Source: Gammaproteobacteria bacterium (lineage in GTDB: Bacteria > Pseudomonadota > Gammaproteobacteria > DSM-16500). Taken from it: 64,000 nt of DNA. A model generated the notes under the pieces. The model saw only the letters and a list, made by a program, of their open reading frames with translations, made no database searches and had not been told where the DNA came from. Of this stretch, positions 44,464 through 55,800 are shown in pieces. Where the stretch lies: NCBI GenBank assembly GCA_014132615.1, contig BMAH01000012.1:1-64000 (forward strand), written 5' to 3'. Position 1 is the stretch's first letter. The number at the start of each line of letters is the position of its first letter. A program made the position numbers and the translations under genes.

Positions 44464-45075
44464 CTAGTATAAATCAAACATATTTATTCCGAATCGGATT
44501 GTTGCTTCTTGTAATGATAAATTAACTAATTCTTCGTGAACAAAGCATAATTGCTTGTATGTTTTCCAGTGCATACCTTTAGGCTTTAAGCCCTCACCAT
44601 TTAAAATTCCAGGTTCCCAACCCATGCGCTCGCGAATCTTGTCAGCTTTGCGCGTAGCTCGATCTCCGATGTTTTCACGCTGACTTGGATATGCCAATTC
44701 ATAACAATGGCGGCAAGCAAATATTGCACCACCATACAAAATAGCTACGCGGCGTCCGCAATTTTTTGCAGGACAAGTAAACCATGGTCGTTTACCTCCA
44801 AGCCTGCAAGAAGTCCATTCGAGATCAACCGGATAATTCATATCTTTCCATTCTTCTGAGTGCTTGTACCGATAACTTAATATGATGCATTTTTCAGCGA
44901 CTAATACGCGAATTGAGCCTGTGATTTCGTCATTCCAAAACCATTTAGTACTAAAAGAGGTGCCGGAGATAAGCAATTTTTTTCGGCGCCATTTTCTGAC
45001 ATCGATAGAGTGGAAATTATTAACTGTAGATTTTGCATCGTAATACCAATGTCTTCCGCTACCTAGTCCACCCAT
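44464..45075 (-). CDS. Conserved island protein with zinc-ribbon-like cysteines
   Basis: A 203-aa protein starting MGGLGSGRHWYYDAKSTV, an opening recurrent in phage and island hypothetical proteins. The centre has two Cys pairs, CPAKNC (about residue 122) and CRHC (about 142), likely a treble-clef or zinc ribbon, followed by a helical tail (ATRKADKIRERMGW). No function is known to me. It is read in the same direction as the primase-like genes but lies beyond the hairpin at 45181. Confidence 0.6.
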   Translation of the reverse strand: MGGLGSGRHWYYDAKSTVNNFHSIDVRKWRRKKLLISGTSFSTKWFWNDEITGSIRVLVAEKCIILSYRYKHSEEWKDMNYPVDLEWTSCRLGGKRPWFTCPAKNCGRRVAILYGGAIFACRHCYELAYPSQRENIGDRATRKADKIRERMGWEPGILNGEGLKPKGMHWKTYKQLCFVHEELVNLSLQEATIRFGINMFDLY

Positions 45076-45180
45076 CTTTCACCTCCATTTTTTTACCGAA
45101 ATCATTTGGAAAATTGCACCTAATTTCAACTTCGCATTAAATTAAAAACCTCAATTAACAATTATTAAAGTGAAGTCGTG

Positions 45181-45228
45181 AATGTCTTGAAGTCTTAACG
45201 TTGCAGACATTAAGACTTGCAAGACATT
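45181..45228. terminator. Long hairpin downstream of the island ATPase gene
   Basis: AATGTCTTG-AAGTCTTAA (45181-45198) pairs with 45210-45228; the arms are an 18-bp stem interrupted by one bulged C, with an 11-nt loop. It follows the stop of the minus-strand gene at 45240. No U-tract follows, so it may be a terminator or a mRNA-stabilising stem. Confidence 0.55.
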
Positions 45229-45239
45229 ATTTCTTAAAT

Positions 45240-47288
45240 CTACGTTTTCTGTTTAATTTCCCATGAAACATAGCTACCGGTTTTACCTAAGCTTCGACAT
45301 TCAATTCCAACGCTTCGTAAAGCTGGAGCTATACGACGTAAAGCATCCGCAAACCCTTTTGCTGAGCGAGGCCAGCTATCGGTGTTTAGTGGCTTTTTTC
45401 TTTCAACCTGTGAGAAAAGTTCTTTAACGGGTAAAACGGTAGTGCGACGATTACTGTCCTCGAACCACTCGATTAATGCAGAAGCAACTGGGCTAGCATC
45501 AATGGTACGTGCTATAGATTCTTGGCGGCTTGCATTGAACTGAGTTAAAAATTCTTCTTTGGTTTTTCCCATTGTTTCCGCAATGGCCATTCCTAGTTTT
45601 GCAAATTCAGCTAAACGAGGACGATCAGCTTGAGGAAGTTCAATGTGCTTTAACCGTGAAAGTGATTCAGAAAAAATATTTAGCAAAGCACCTAATAAAC
45701 TAGCATGATGCTGCTTGTATTGATTCCATAGGTCAGTTATTTCAGTTCTGAACGTAATAAGCGGTGTTTCAATAGAAATAGTTCTATCAATAAGGTCTTG
45801 GGCAGTTACAGCGGCACTAATTCCGTTTAATACCACTGGACGTTTAACTAAAATTACGGATTCATCAGCATCACTGTATAGCTTTCTTTTAGCGAAGCCA
45901 CCACCCGTTGCTAGTACACAAAGCGCATCTTGTACTTGCGGCGAAAGATGACTGATATTTTCATAACTAACCAACCAATTCACTCCCGCACTTACAAAAA
46001 TGTCTTCGATTGTTTTGGGCGCCGCACGAAGGTCGCAGCTATTAGGGTCAATTAATCGTCGTAACATCATTTGTGTTGTGCTTTTAGCACTTCCTTGTTC
46101 ACCAATAAATTCCAGTACAGGAAAAGGTGTTTCAGGACGCAAGCAATCGATTAACCAACCGACGATTAGCAATTGATCGTGATCTGAAATATTTACCATG
46201 CTCCATAGTAATGAAATATCGTTGTTTCTTATTGGCTCTGGTAATGGATGTAATGTTTCAGGTCTTAGAAAGCAAATAGGTGGCTTATCTATAATTTCCC
46301 AGCCGTTTGATGTGATGCAGACAACACGGCTTTTACCTGGCTCACCTAAATCGAGATAGTATTTTCCATCATGATGTGCTGCACGTATGTATACTTCACA
46401 ACACTCACCACGATATCTTGCTAGCCCACTTAAAGTATTCAAGGCTTCACGTATTGATTGCTCTCTAGGTGAATTTCCTGAAAATTCATAAAAGTTCGCA
46501 ATCAACCAGTCTTTAAACTGTCTACCATCAAGTCGTCTAGTTTCACCTGTAGTGATGTCTTGAGCGTATACAGCAGCATTCTTGTCGTGAAATAGTTTTA
46601 CCCGTGTTCTGGTGAAATCAACAAGCGCAGTCGTTTGTGACTTGTCGCCTGAGGTCTCTTCAATATCATTCTCATGTTTATCGACAGAAATCATTGGGAG
46701 ACTGTAAATATCATCAAGCGTTGCATTAGGATTTAATGCATGCCAATCGACGAAATCTCCTTTTTCTGGCAAGTGTAAAGATTCAATATCAATCACTTTT
46801 ATGTCACAATTTAATGGAAGTAATTTTTTAATTAATGAATCTTTAAAAGATTTTCCTGGCTCGTCATTGTCAGGCCAGATTATGACAGAACGCCCAGCTA
46901 ATGGTTGCAAATCTGTTTTATCAACAGAGTTTGCGCCACCTGTAGTAGTTGATAGTGCGCCGAGTCTCCCCAGACGCTCAACGCACCATTCTCCTTCAGG
47001 TATAATTACTGGGCTTTTTTCTTGTGATAAAAGCTTGTCTAAGTTATATAGCGGCTTTCCATTTGCATAATTTGGTTCTTCAAGCATATAGCCTCTCTCT
47101 GCGTCATGTTTCATTGGTCGTATCCATTTTTCACCAGTAGCTGGATTTTTTAATCGGATTCGCCAGTGCAGAGGGTTGCCCTGGCTATCTCGATACTCAT
47201 GAAGTGCTTCCGGTTGAAATCCCTTTTTTATAGCTTGTTGACTAAGACGGCGTGCTGCCTCCTTTACAGATTCAGTTGTTCTTTCCAT
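45240..47288 (-). CDS. Toprim/DUF927 primase-helicase-like ATPase
   Basis: A 682-aa replication protein. The N-terminal third carries a primase-type toprim region: IIPEGEWCVERL and VIIWPDNDEPGKSF (about residues 130-143). The C-terminal part is DUF927 with a P-loop GEQGSAKSTTQ (about 390-400) and FVSAGVNWLVSYENIS (Walker B-like). It lacks its own CHC2 zinc finger, which is encoded by the next gene upstream with only 2 bp between. Such proteins prime or unwind DNA for replication of P4-like islands. Confidence 0.8.
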   Translation of the reverse strand: MERTTESVKEAARRLSQQAIKKGFQPEALHEYRDSQGNPLHWRIRLKNPATGEKWIRPMKHDAERGYMLEEPNYANGKPLYNLDKLLSQEKSPVIIPEGEWCVERLGRLGALSTTTGGANSVDKTDLQPLAGRSVIIWPDNDEPGKSFKDSLIKKLLPLNCDIKVIDIESLHLPEKGDFVDWHALNPNATLDDIYSLPMISVDKHENDIEETSGDKSQTTALVDFTRTRVKLFHDKNAAVYAQDITTGETRRLDGRQFKDWLIANFYEFSGNSPREQSIREALNTLSGLARYRGECCEVYIRAAHHDGKYYLDLGEPGKSRVVCITSNGWEIIDKPPICFLRPETLHPLPEPIRNNDISLLWSMVNISDHDQLLIVGWLIDCLRPETPFPVLEFIGEQGSAKSTTQMMLRRLIDPNSCDLRAAPKTIEDIFVSAGVNWLVSYENISHLSPQVQDALCVLATGGGFAKRKLYSDADESVILVKRPVVLNGISAAVTAQDLIDRTISIETPLITFRTEITDLWNQYKQHHASLLGALLNIFSESLSRLKHIELPQADRPRLAEFAKLGMAIAETMGKTKEEFLTQFNASRQESIARTIDASPVASALIEWFEDSNRRTTVLPVKELFSQVERKKPLNTDSWPRSAKGFADALRRIAPALRSVGIECRSLGKTGSYVSWEIKQKT

Positions 47289-47290
47289 GA

Positions 47291-47590
47291 TTATTCCTCC
47301 AATGCGCCGAGTGCACGTGCTGCACTTAAGAAATTTAATTTGTGAAGTTGCATGTGAAATGCCAACACATCACCACCATGAACACCGCAAGCCATGCAAC
47401 GAAATCCGCCAGAATCTAGCCTCAATCTAAGGCTAGGATTCTTATCTTCATGAAATGGACAGATAGCAGATTTCCACTCTCCACCCCCAGTGAGTTTTAA
47501 CCCTTGCTTTTGGTAATACTCGCCTGGTCTTGGTAAGAGATTGCGGTTGAATACTGATTTGTATTTTTTGCGATTTGAATTGAATTTCAT
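47291..47590 (-). CDS. CHC2 zinc-finger primase subunit
   Basis: A 99-aa stand-alone CHC2 zinc finger, the DNA-binding module of DnaG-type primases: Cys44, His47 (ICPFHEDKNPSL), Cys65 and Cys68 (FRCMACGVHGGDVLAF). It is translated just ahead of the toprim/DUF927 gene, so the two proteins probably rebuild a split primase. RBS AAGGAGG precedes the ATG. Confidence 0.85.
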   Translation of the reverse strand: MKFNSNRKKYKSVFNRNLLPRPGEYYQKQGLKLTGGGEWKSAICPFHEDKNPSLRLRLDSGGFRCMACGVHGGDVLAFHMQLHKLNFLSAARALGALEE

Positions 47591-47601
47591 GATGCGCCTC
47601 C

Positions 47602-47817
47602 TTAAATACCGTTTTCAATTAGGTGACGTATGTCTTCAACTCGCCACGCAGTGGTGCGAGGCCCTAATTTCACGGGTTTGGGATAGCGGCCGGATTTTAC
47701 TCCTTCCCACCATGATGATTTGCTGATAGGAATAATTGGGGGTGTCGGTGGTGTTGCCTTCTTGTTGCCAAGAATTTGAGATAATCTTAGATATCCAGCT
47801 TGAGGTAATTCGTTCAT
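47602..47817 (-). CDS. AlpA-family regulator/excisionase-like protein
   Basis: A 71-aa MerR-like winged-helix protein: GYLRLSQILGNKKATPPTPPIIPISKSSWWEGVKSGRYPKPVKLGPRTTAWRVEDI is the AlpA pattern (R/K-x-P-x-P-V-K-L-G-x-R-x-x-x-W). AlpA proteins activate or direct excision of P4-like islands such as CP4-57, which also sits at ssrA. It heads the minus-strand primase operon, downstream of two operator-like palindromes. Confidence 0.85.
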   Translation of the reverse strand: MNELPQAGYLRLSQILGNKKATPPTPPIIPISKSSWWEGVKSGRYPKPVKLGPRTTAWRVEDIRHLIENGI

Positions 47818-47878
47818 TTGTATCCATCCTTATTTAGTTTGGGATGAATACATCTTCTGTTGTCTGATTTTTAACTAC

Positions 47879-47914
47879 ACCGCAACTACGGTAAGCGCTA
47901 CCGCAATTGCGGTA
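47879..47914. promoter_or_regulatory. Paired palindromes upstream of alpA, candidate operators
   Basis: ACCGCAACTACGGTA (47879-47893, imperfect) and TACCGCAATTGCGGTA (47899-47914, perfect 16-bp palindrome) share ACCGCA..CGGTA ends; their centres are about 20.5 bp apart, two helical turns, so a regulator could bind both on one DNA face. They lie about 60-100 bp ahead of the alpA start. Confidence 0.55.
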
Positions 47915-47922
47915 CGACATTA

Positions 47923-48687
47923 TTATGTTGCCGCAAGACTTCGATTGGCGTCGGCAAATTTTTGCTCAAGAGTTCTGTCTGAGATGCCTGGCACATTTGG
48001 AAAGTATGCTAAAAGCGCTGAAATAATTGCTGCTTGGCTTTTAAAGATTGAATGTGCTTGTCCTGCTGGTGATGATGACAACATTAGCTTTAATAAAGTG
48101 CCGACAATATTTAGAAGTGTGGTTTCAGATCGAGGATCAGGTGTACAGTTTTTTTCAACCATAGCTTTTAAACTATTATTTTCTCCATATAATAAGTCTC
48201 TTTCCTCGGTGAGCTTTTTAACACGGGCACGTAGTTTTTCGTTCTCGGAGCGTGCAGCGTCAAGGTCTACTTGTAATGCATGGAATGAGTCTGCATTAAT
48301 GGATGCATGCGTTTTTCTTTCAATATCATCAAAAAGAAAGGCAGGCTTTTTTGCTGGAAATTCTCTTGAAATCCATTCTTTGAGGTGCTTCCTTGAGACA
48401 TGCCGGCGTGCAGGCGCGACATGATCTGTAACAACTTTGCCATTTTCACGACTCACAGGTAAAACTTGCTCAATAATGGCGTTCTGTATAACCCGACATT
48501 TTACTTCGAGACACTTTACGCTTGGGTGTCGAAATATTCCTGGAGAGACTTCAATTGCTTCACTTAAATATTTATCTACCTCATTGGGTGGAACATCGCA
48601 CCACAATGCTGCTGCAACAGGTACAGGATATATTGAGTAATAAGCGTGGATTTCAGCGCAGTTTTCATTTTCCCAAGGTCTATGCAT
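47923..48687 (-). CDS. Island protein with C-terminal coiled coil, unknown
   Basis: A 254-aa protein. The N-terminal 90 residues contain IYPVPVAAALWCDVPPNEV, which suggests a host-gene-neighbour HTH-like fold, and a SRKHLKEWISREFPAKKPAFLF segment. Residues about 125-165 form a coiled coil (DLDAARSENEKLRARVKKLTEERD), followed by an uncharged helical domain. No known family is recognised. It opens the minus-strand half of the island and precedes alpA. Confidence 0.5.
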   Translation of the reverse strand: MHRPWENENCAEIHAYYSIYPVPVAAALWCDVPPNEVDKYLSEAIEVSPGIFRHPSVKCLEVKCRVIQNAIIEQVLPVSRENGKVVTDHVAPARRHVSRKHLKEWISREFPAKKPAFLFDDIERKTHASINADSFHALQVDLDAARSENEKLRARVKKLTEERDLLYGENNSLKAMVEKNCTPDPRSETTLLNIVGTLLKLMLSSSPAGQAHSIFKSQAAIISALLAYFPNVPGISDRTLEQKFADANRSLAAT

Positions 48688-48745
48688 AAAAGCTCCTTCT
48701 TCATTAGGGAGATGGTCAAAGTGCTTGGATTATATCGGATGATGT

Positions 48746-48763
48746 TGTACATTGCAGTACATT
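48746..48763. promoter_or_regulatory. Repeat upstream of the RHH gene, candidate operator
   Basis: TGTAC-ATTGCA-GTACA is an inverted repeat (48746-48761), and GTACATT recurs directly at a 10-bp period (48747 and 48757). RHH proteins bind such helical-period repeats. TGATG/CATCA (48740-48744, 48766-48770) encloses it. Confidence 0.4.
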
Positions 48764-48791
48764 CGCATCACAAATTTATGGTGTATAAAAT

Positions 48792-49001
48792 ATGTCTAAT
48801 AATAAAACCGCCACACTAACTTTTCGCATTATGCCGCAGCTTAAAAAGGCATTATGTGAGGCAGCAGACCGTGAGCACCGCTCCATAGCAAATATGGTGG
48901 AAGTGTTGATTCGAAATTATTGCATGCAAAATGGAATTGATATTTGTGAACAAGAAGAGCTAATGAATGCTGCAACTGATGAAATCGAAGGGATTAAATA
49001 A
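48792..49001 (+). CDS. Ribbon-helix-helix (Arc/CopG-type) DNA-binding protein
   Basis: A 69-aa RHH protein: the strand [16 protein letters not shown] and helices [23 protein letters not shown] form the complete fold, followed by an acidic tail. The stop overlaps the hsdM start (TAATG). With the repeat upstream of it, it is the likely transcriptional controller of the restriction operon. No clear ribosome site precedes ATG 48792. Confidence 0.75.
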   Translation: MSNNKTATLTFRIMPQLKKALCEAADREHRSIANMVEVLIRNYCMQNGIDICEQEELMNAATDEIEGIK

Positions 49002-50563
49002 TGGCAAAGAAAGACAAAAAACAAAATGGTGCAAATCTCGGCTTCGAAGCCGAATTATTCAAAGCTGCTGATAAGCTGCGCGGGAATATGGAACCTTCCG
49101 ATTACAAGCATATCGCACTTGGGCTGATATTCTTGAAATACATCTCTGATGCTTTTGAAGCAAAGCACGTGGCATTGCTCGCTGAGGACTCGCAAGCCGC
49201 AGAAGATAGAGATGAGTACCTAGCTGATAACGTATTTTGGGTGCCAAAAGAAGCGCGCTGGTCTTACTTGCAAGCTAATGCAAAGCTACCCACTGTCGGT
49301 ACATTGATCGATGAAGCGATGCGCGCAATCGAGAAAGATAACGAATCACTAAAAGGGGTATTGCCGAAGGATTACGCCAGACCGGCATTAAATAAAGTAA
49401 TGCTTGGTGAACTGATCGACCTTATTTCTGGTATCACTCTAAATGAAACCAGTGAAAAGTCTACTGATGTATTGGGTCGTGTTTACGAATATTTTCTTGG
49501 TCAATTCGCGGGTGCTGAAGGTAAACGTGGGGGTGAGTTCTACACGCCACGTTCCGTCGTGAGAGTGCTTGTCGAAATGTTAGAACCATATGCTGGACGT
49601 GTGTACGATCCTTGTTGCGGCTCGGGTGGTATGTTTGTGCAATCAGAAAAATTCGTGCAAGAGCATGGCGGTCGAATTGGTGATATTGCCATCTACGGGC
49701 AAGAGTCAAATTACACAACATGGCGATTAGCTAAGATGAATTTAGCGGTTCGCGGTATTGATTCTGATATTCGCTGGAACAATGAAGGTAGTTTTCATAA
49801 TGATGAGCTGCGTGATTTAAAAGCCGATCATGTTCTTGCAAATCCTCCTTTTAATGTGTCGGATTGGGGTGGTGAGCGACTGCGTGATGATGTGCGCTGG
49901 AAATATGGCGTGCCACCTGTAGGTAATGCCAACTATGCTTGGCTTCAACATATTGTTCATCACTTAGCACCTTTCGGTACAGCAGGCGTTGTATTGGCAA
50001 ATGGTTCCATGTCTTCGAATCAATCAGGCGAAGGTGAAATTCGTAAATCCATGATTGAAGCCGATGTGGTTGATTGCATGGTTGCGCTTCCAGGGCAGCT
50101 TTTTTATTCAACGCAAATTCCAGCTTGTCTTTGGTTTTTAGCTCGCGATAAATCAAATGGTCAAGCTGGCAAAGAGCATCTGCGTGATAGACGAGGTTTG
50201 GTGTTGTTCATCGATGCACGGAAATTGGGGGTGATGGTTGATCGTACCCGCCGTGAATTAACTGATGAAGATGTGAAAAAAATTGCAAATACCTATCATG
50301 CATGGCGTGGTGAGAAAAATGCTGGAGAATATGCGGATTTACCTGGATTTTGCAAATCAGCAACGTTAGAAGAAATTCAAAAACAAGGTGATGTTCTAAC
50401 ACCTGGACGATATGTTGGAGCGGAAGAACAAGAAGATGATGGCGAGCCATTTGAAGAAAAAATGAAGCGTTTAGTTTCCGAATGGAAGGCGCAACAAAAA
50501 GAAGCATCAAGATTGGATGCGCTGATTGCTGCTAATTTAAAGGGGCTTGGCTATGACCTCTAA
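49001..50563 (+). CDS. hsdM: Type I restriction-modification DNA methyltransferase HsdM
   Basis: A 520-aa adenine-N6 methyltransferase subunit. The N-terminal helical domain ([19 protein letters not shown]) is followed by SAM motif [14 protein letters not shown] (about residue 202) and the catalytic [14 protein letters not shown] (about residue 281). [23 protein letters not shown]-type motifs complete the core. HsdM modifies host DNA with HsdS and supplies the restriction complex. It starts at the TAATG overlap with the RHH gene and overlaps the nuclease gene by 17 bp. Confidence 0.93.
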   Translation: MAKKDKKQNGANLGFEAELFKAADKLRGNMEPSDYKHIALGLIFLKYISDAFEAKHVALLAEDSQAAEDRDEYLADNVFWVPKEARWSYLQANAKLPTVGTLIDEAMRAIEKDNESLKGVLPKDYARPALNKVMLGELIDLISGITLNETSEKSTDVLGRVYEYFLGQFAGAEGKRGGEFYTPRSVVRVLVEMLEPYAGRVYDPCCGSGGMFVQSEKFVQEHGGRIGDIAIYGQESNYTTWRLAKMNLAVRGIDSDIRWNNEGSFHNDELRDLKADHVLANPPFNVSDWGGERLRDDVRWKYGVPPVGNANYAWLQHIVHHLAPFGTAGVVLANGSMSSNQSGEGEIRKSMIEADVVDCMVALPGQLFYSTQIPACLWFLARDKSNGQAGKEHLRDRRGLVLFIDARKLGVMVDRTRRELTDEDVKKIANTYHAWRGEKNAGEYADLPGFCKSATLEEIQKQGDVLTPGRYVGAEEQEDDGEPFEEKMKRLVSEWKAQQKEASRLDALIAANLKGLGYDL

Positions 50564-51563
50564 AAAAGCATTGCATGGGGAGCAGCAATTTTTTGCAGAT
50601 ATTCGTGATTTGCTTCATGCGGGACGTGAGACGGCTTATCGTTCAGTGAACACGATCATGGTTAATACGTATTGGCAAATCGGCAAGCGGATTGTCGAAG
50701 AGGAGCAGAATGGCAAGACACGTGCAGATTATGGCGATTATTTGATAGTGAATTTATCGCGCTATTTAACTGATTCTTTTGGAAAAGGATTTTCGATTGC
50801 CAATCTCAAAAATATAAGACAATTTTATCAGACATTTCCTGCGTTTAATGAATTGGCTACGCACTGCGTAGCTAATTTGGGGTGGACGCATCTGCGTCTT
50901 ATTATGCGCCTAGATGATGAAAAGGAGCGTCATTATTACCTGCAAGAAACAAGCTCTCAAAATTGGAGTTCGCGCGTTTTAGAGCGCAACATCAAGAGTG
51001 GTTATTATCGACGTTTGCTTTCTTCTCAAAATAAAGCAGTAGAAAAATCAGAAGATGCCTCCGCATTTATTAAAGATCCTTACGTTTTAGAATTTCTGGA
51101 TGTACCGGATGATTTAACTGGTAAAGAATCTTTTTTGGAGTCCAGCATTATTGGTCATTTGCAAAAATTTTTGTTGGAACTCGGAAAAGGTTTTTCCTTT
51201 GTTGCAAGACAAATGCGTGTGAGCACAGAGACTTCACATTTTTATGTTGATCTAGTGTTTTACAATTATCTTTTAAAATGTTTTGTGATTATTGACCTTA
51301 AGACCGAAAAACTTACGCATCAGGATATTGGACAAATGGATATGTATGTTCGCATGTTTGATGAATTGAAGCGTGGTGAAGGCGATAACCCCACGTTAGG
51401 AATTATTCTCTGCGCGGATAAAGATGAAACAGTAGTGAAATATTCAGTGCTGAAAGAGAGTAAGCAATTGTTTGCTTCTAAATATAAAACGGTTCTTCCA
51501 ACAGAAAAAGAGTTGGTGAGTTTTATTGAGCGGGAGAATCGGGAGACTGGATATGGGGAGTGA
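50547..51563 (+). CDS. YhcG/DUF1016 PDDEXK nuclease
   Basis: A 338-aa protein of the YhcG/DUF1016 family. The N-terminal DUF1016 part has [19 protein letters not shown] and the family [17 protein letters not shown]. The C-terminal nuclease carries Asp234 (FYVDLVFYN) and an IDLK motif (Asp about 248, Lys about 250) with [20 protein letters not shown]. Its insertion between hsdM and hsdS is a known arrangement in type I systems; an auxiliary DNA-cleaving or DNA-processing role is inferred. Confidence 0.87.
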   Translation: MAMTSKKALHGEQQFFADIRDLLHAGRETAYRSVNTIMVNTYWQIGKRIVEEEQNGKTRADYGDYLIVNLSRYLTDSFGKGFSIANLKNIRQFYQTFPAFNELATHCVANLGWTHLRLIMRLDDEKERHYYLQETSSQNWSSRVLERNIKSGYYRRLLSSQNKAVEKSEDASAFIKDPYVLEFLDVPDDLTGKESFLESSIIGHLQKFLLELGKGFSFVARQMRVSTETSHFYVDLVFYNYLLKCFVIIDLKTEKLTHQDIGQMDMYVRMFDELKRGEGDNPTLGIILCADKDETVVKYSVLKESKQLFASKYKTVLPTEKELVSFIERENRETGYGE

Positions 51564-52821
51564 TTGGAAACTGGTAAAACTAGGTGAAGTACTAGGACAG
51601 AAGGGATATATACGAGGCCCATTCGGCTCTGCATTGAAGCGCGGCGAACTCCAATCTAGCGGCATACCTGTCTACGAACAGCAACACGCAATCTACGGCA
51701 CTCGAGAATTTCGCTTTTTCATCGACGAAAATAAATACCGAGAACTTTCTCGGTTTACTGTTCAACCGAACGATTTAATCATTAGTTGCTCAGGAACATT
51801 AGGGCGAGTTTCAGTCATTGGTGATACAGATCCCATCGGTATTATCAGTCAAGCTTTATTAATCTTACGTCCTGATGCTCGGGTGATCAATCCACGTTTT
51901 TTATATCAAATCCTATCGTCGCCCGCAGGATTTCATTCATTAGTCTCGGTGTCGACAGGAAGCGTTCAAGTGAATATCGCTAAGCGTAGCATCATTGAGA
52001 ACATTGATCTTTTACTGCCTCCTCCCTCTGAACAAAAAGCCATCGCCCACATTCTTGGCACACTTGACGATAAAATCGAATTAAATCGAAAAATGAATAA
52101 AACGTTAGAATCTATGGCGCAGTCATTGTTTAAGTCATGGTTTGTGGATTTTGATGGTATAGCGGCAGGAGATATGTGCGAATCAAAAATGGGCTTTATT
52201 CCAAAGGGGTGGGATTATTTGCCGTTAGTAGAAGTGACGAGTTATCTAAATCGAGGTTTATCACCGAAATATACAGAAAACGATGGGGTATTAGTTTTAA
52301 ATCAGAAGTGCATTCGAAATAACCATGTTGATTTTACAAAAGCACGCAGACATGACCACGGTTTGAAAAAAATCAATGGGCGTGAACTTCAAATTGGTGA
52401 CATTTTGGTAAATTCAACTGGGGTAGGAACGCTTGGGCGTGTCGCCCAAATACTGCATTTACCGGAAGACGCTATTGTTGATTCGCACGTTACAGTAGTA
52501 CGTGCAGCATCAACTGTTACTTCAAATTTTTTAGGGTTGAATTTGCTAGGGCGACAAGAGCAAATTGAGGCCTTGGGCGAAGGTTCTACTGGACAAACAG
52601 AGTTGAGTCGAGCCAAGTTAGGGCAACTTAATATCATTCTTCCTCCGTTAAAAATCATAAAGCAATTTGACCAAATTTCGCAGCCGTTACGCAATCGTTC
52701 CTCATTGATTTTGCTTGAGAATGATTCACTTGCCTCTATCCGCGATTTTCTCCTTCCCAAGCTTATCTCCGGCCAACTTCGCATCAGAGACGCCGAGAAA
52801 TTTTTGGAGTCACATATCTAA
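51553..52821 (+). CDS. hsdS: Type I restriction-modification specificity subunit HsdS
   Basis: A 422-aa specificity subunit with two target-recognition domains (about residues 5-150 and 220-370) and the two conserved spacer helices ([24 protein letters not shown], and a second near the C-terminus). Each TRD recognises half of a bipartite site. The first frame ATG is 51526, but ATG 51553 has GGGAG at good spacing; 51526 would add nine residues overlapping the nuclease gene. HsdS meets hsdR at 52821. Confidence 0.9.
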   Translation: MGSDWKLVKLGEVLGQKGYIRGPFGSALKRGELQSSGIPVYEQQHAIYGTREFRFFIDENKYRELSRFTVQPNDLIISCSGTLGRVSVIGDTDPIGIISQALLILRPDARVINPRFLYQILSSPAGFHSLVSVSTGSVQVNIAKRSIIENIDLLLPPPSEQKAIAHILGTLDDKIELNRKMNKTLESMAQSLFKSWFVDFDGIAAGDMCESKMGFIPKGWDYLPLVEVTSYLNRGLSPKYTENDGVLVLNQKCIRNNHVDFTKARRHDHGLKKINGRELQIGDILVNSTGVGTLGRVAQILHLPEDAIVDSHVTVVRAASTVTSNFLGLNLLGRQEQIEALGEGSTGQTELSRAKLGQLNIILPPLKIIKQFDQISQPLRNRSSLILLENDSLASIRDFLLPKLISGQLRIRDAEKFLESHI

Positions 52822-55800
52822 TGGCCTTTCTCTCTGAAGACGATATTGAACAAGCATTGCTAAATCAATTACGCACACTCAATTACACAATTGAACACGA
52901 AGAAAATATTAGTCCTGATGGATTGAATCCACAACGTGAAAGCCATGATGTTGTCATCCTAAAAAATAGATTAGAAGATGCGGTTGTACGTTTTAATCCT
53001 CATATTTCACGCGAAGCGCAACAAGAAGCTATTCGCAAAATTACACAATCCGAATTACCTTCTTTGATAGAAGAAAATAGACGAATTCACAAATTAATCA
53101 CTGAAGGTGTGGATGTTGAATACTATGCAGAAGATGGCACGTTGACAGCAGGTAAGATCGCGCTTATTAATTTTGAACATCTAGAACAAAATGATTGGTT
53201 GGCTGTGAGTCAGTTTGTTGTTATTAACGGTCAAAATAATCGACGTCCTGATGTTGTTGTGTTTGTAAATGGGTTACCGCTCGCTGTTATTGAGTTAAAA
53301 GCACCAGGCAGTGATACAGCAACAATTGATGGAGCCTTTAATCAGCTTCAGACGTATAAAAATCAAATCTCTCCTTTATTTAACACTAATGCATTACTTG
53401 TGATATCAGATGGAATTACTGCGAGAGTAGGTTCGCTAACCGCTGATTTTGAGCGTTATATGCCATGGCGTACTACGGATGGTAATAAAATTGCGTTAAA
53501 GGGTGAACCTGAACTTTCAGTATTGATTGAGGGTATTTTTGAGCATCGACGCTTGCTTAATTTATTCCGAGATTTCACTGTTTTTGGTGAAAAAGACAAC
53601 GGTCTAGTAAAAATTATTGCAGGTTATCATCAGTTCCATGCTGTGAAAAAAGCGATTGAATCAACGATTCGCGCCGCTACACCATGGCAAGGTGTGCGTG
53701 AAAATCCAGCCAATTACGGCTTGCCTAGCGTAAAGTCACAAGCGCAAGGTGATAAACGAGCCGGTGTGATCTGGCACACTCAAGGCTCGGGCAAAAGTTT
53801 ATTAATGGCGTTCTATGCAGGGCAATTAGTGAAACACCCAGCAATGGCAAATCCAACGCTTGTTGTATTAACAGATCGTAATGATTTGGATGAGCAATTA
53901 TTTACAACATTCTCAATGTGTCGTGATTTGATTCGACAAACTCCGGTGCGAGCAGAAAGCCGAGAAGATTTGCAGAAGATTTTGAATCGTGCATCTGGGG
54001 GTGTGGTTTTTACTACGATTCAAAAATTTGCTCCTGAAACAGGTGAAAGCGAATATCCAATGCTAACCGATCGCCGCAATGTTGTAGTAATTGCAGATGA
54101 AGCACACCGTAGCCAATACGGTTTTCGTGCCAAAGTTGATGCAAAAACTGCCGCGATATCTTATGGCTTTGCAAAATATTTACGTGATGCTTTGCCCAAT
54201 GCGTCGTTCATTGGTTTTACAGGTACACCCATTGAAGCTGATGATGTAAATACACCTGCTGTATTTGGTAATTACATTGATATCTACGATATTAGCCGCG
54301 CTGTTGAAGATGGTGCTACTGTACCGATCTATTACGAATCTCGACTTGCACGCATTGAGCTTGATGAAAATGAAAAACCCAGTATAGATGCAGAAGTTGC
54401 AGAGCTCACTGAAGACGATCCAGAATTAGAACAAGAGAGATTCAAAAAGAAATGGTCAACGATCGAAGCTTTGGTTGGTAGTGATAAACGTCTTGCTATG
54501 ATAGCTAAAGATATTGTTGAGCATTTTGAAAATCGTGTCGCAGCGTTAGATGGCAAAGCAATGATTGTCTGTATGAGTCGACGTATTTGCGTGAAGTTAT
54601 ACGATGAAATTATTAAATTGCGTCCTGAATGGCACAGTGCAGATGATAATGCTGGAGTGATCAAAGTGGTGATGACGGGTGCTGCTAGCGACTCTCAAGA
54701 GTGGCAGCAGCATATTGGAAATAAAAAGAGACGTGATGATTTAGCAAAACGTGCGCGCAACGCAAAAGACCCATTAAAATTAGTGATCGTCCGTGATATG
54801 TGGCTGACCGGATTTGATGCGCCGTGTATGCACACTATGTATATTGACAAGCCAATGAAAGGACATGGTCTGATGCAAGCGATTGCACGTGTAAATCGTG
54901 TATTTAGTGATAAACCTGCCGGATTAATTGTCGATTATATTGGTATAGCACAAAACCTTAAATCAGCGCTTCAGCAGTATTCAGAGAGCGATCAAGATAA
55001 GACTGGTGTTGATGAGGCTAAAGCTATCGCGGTGTTGTTGGAAAGATATGAAATTGTTCGCGATATGTTTCATGGATTTGATTACAAATCAGCGTTGCAA
55101 GGAGCACCGCAAGAACGATTAAAGATGATGGCTGGAGCTATTGAGTGGATTCTTGATATGCAACACAAGCTAGCAGCTAAAGAGAAAACAGATGAAAATA
55201 AGAAGAACGCGCATCGCAGATATCAAGATGCAGTCTTAGCATTATCTAAAGCTTTTTCTTTGGCTTCAGCATCAGATGAAGCAAAAAAAATTCGCGAAGA
55301 AGTTGGTTTTTTTCAGGCAATACGCGCTGCATTAGTTAAGACTTCTCTTGGTTCTGGAATAACTAAACAAGAAAGAGAATTAGCCATTCAACAAATAGTG
55401 AGCCGTGCTGTAGTTTCTACTGAAATCGTCGATATTTTGGCTGCTGCTGGCATAAAAAGTCCCGATATATCGATTTTATCAGATGAATTTTTAGCTGAAG
55501 TGCAACAGATGGAAAAAAAGAACCTTGCTTTAGAAGCTCTGAAAAAATTACTCAATGATGGTATTCGTTCACGAAGTAAAGCGAATGTTGTGCAAACAAA
55601 AGCTTTTTCGGAACGTCTGGAAGACGCGGTGGCTCGTTATCATGCTAATGCAATTACAGCTGCTGAGGTGATGCAGGAATTAATTAAATTAGCCAAAGAT
55701 ATTCGCTCTGCTCGACAACGTGGTGAAGAGTCAGGATTATCTGATGAGGAAATAGCTTTTTATGACGCTTTATCAGAAAACGAAAGTGCTGTTGAGGTCA

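Noticed and set aside
49059-50510. Several minus-strand frames antisense to hsdM
   Set aside because: Shadows of a well-supported methyltransferase; no ribosome sites or recognisable domains.
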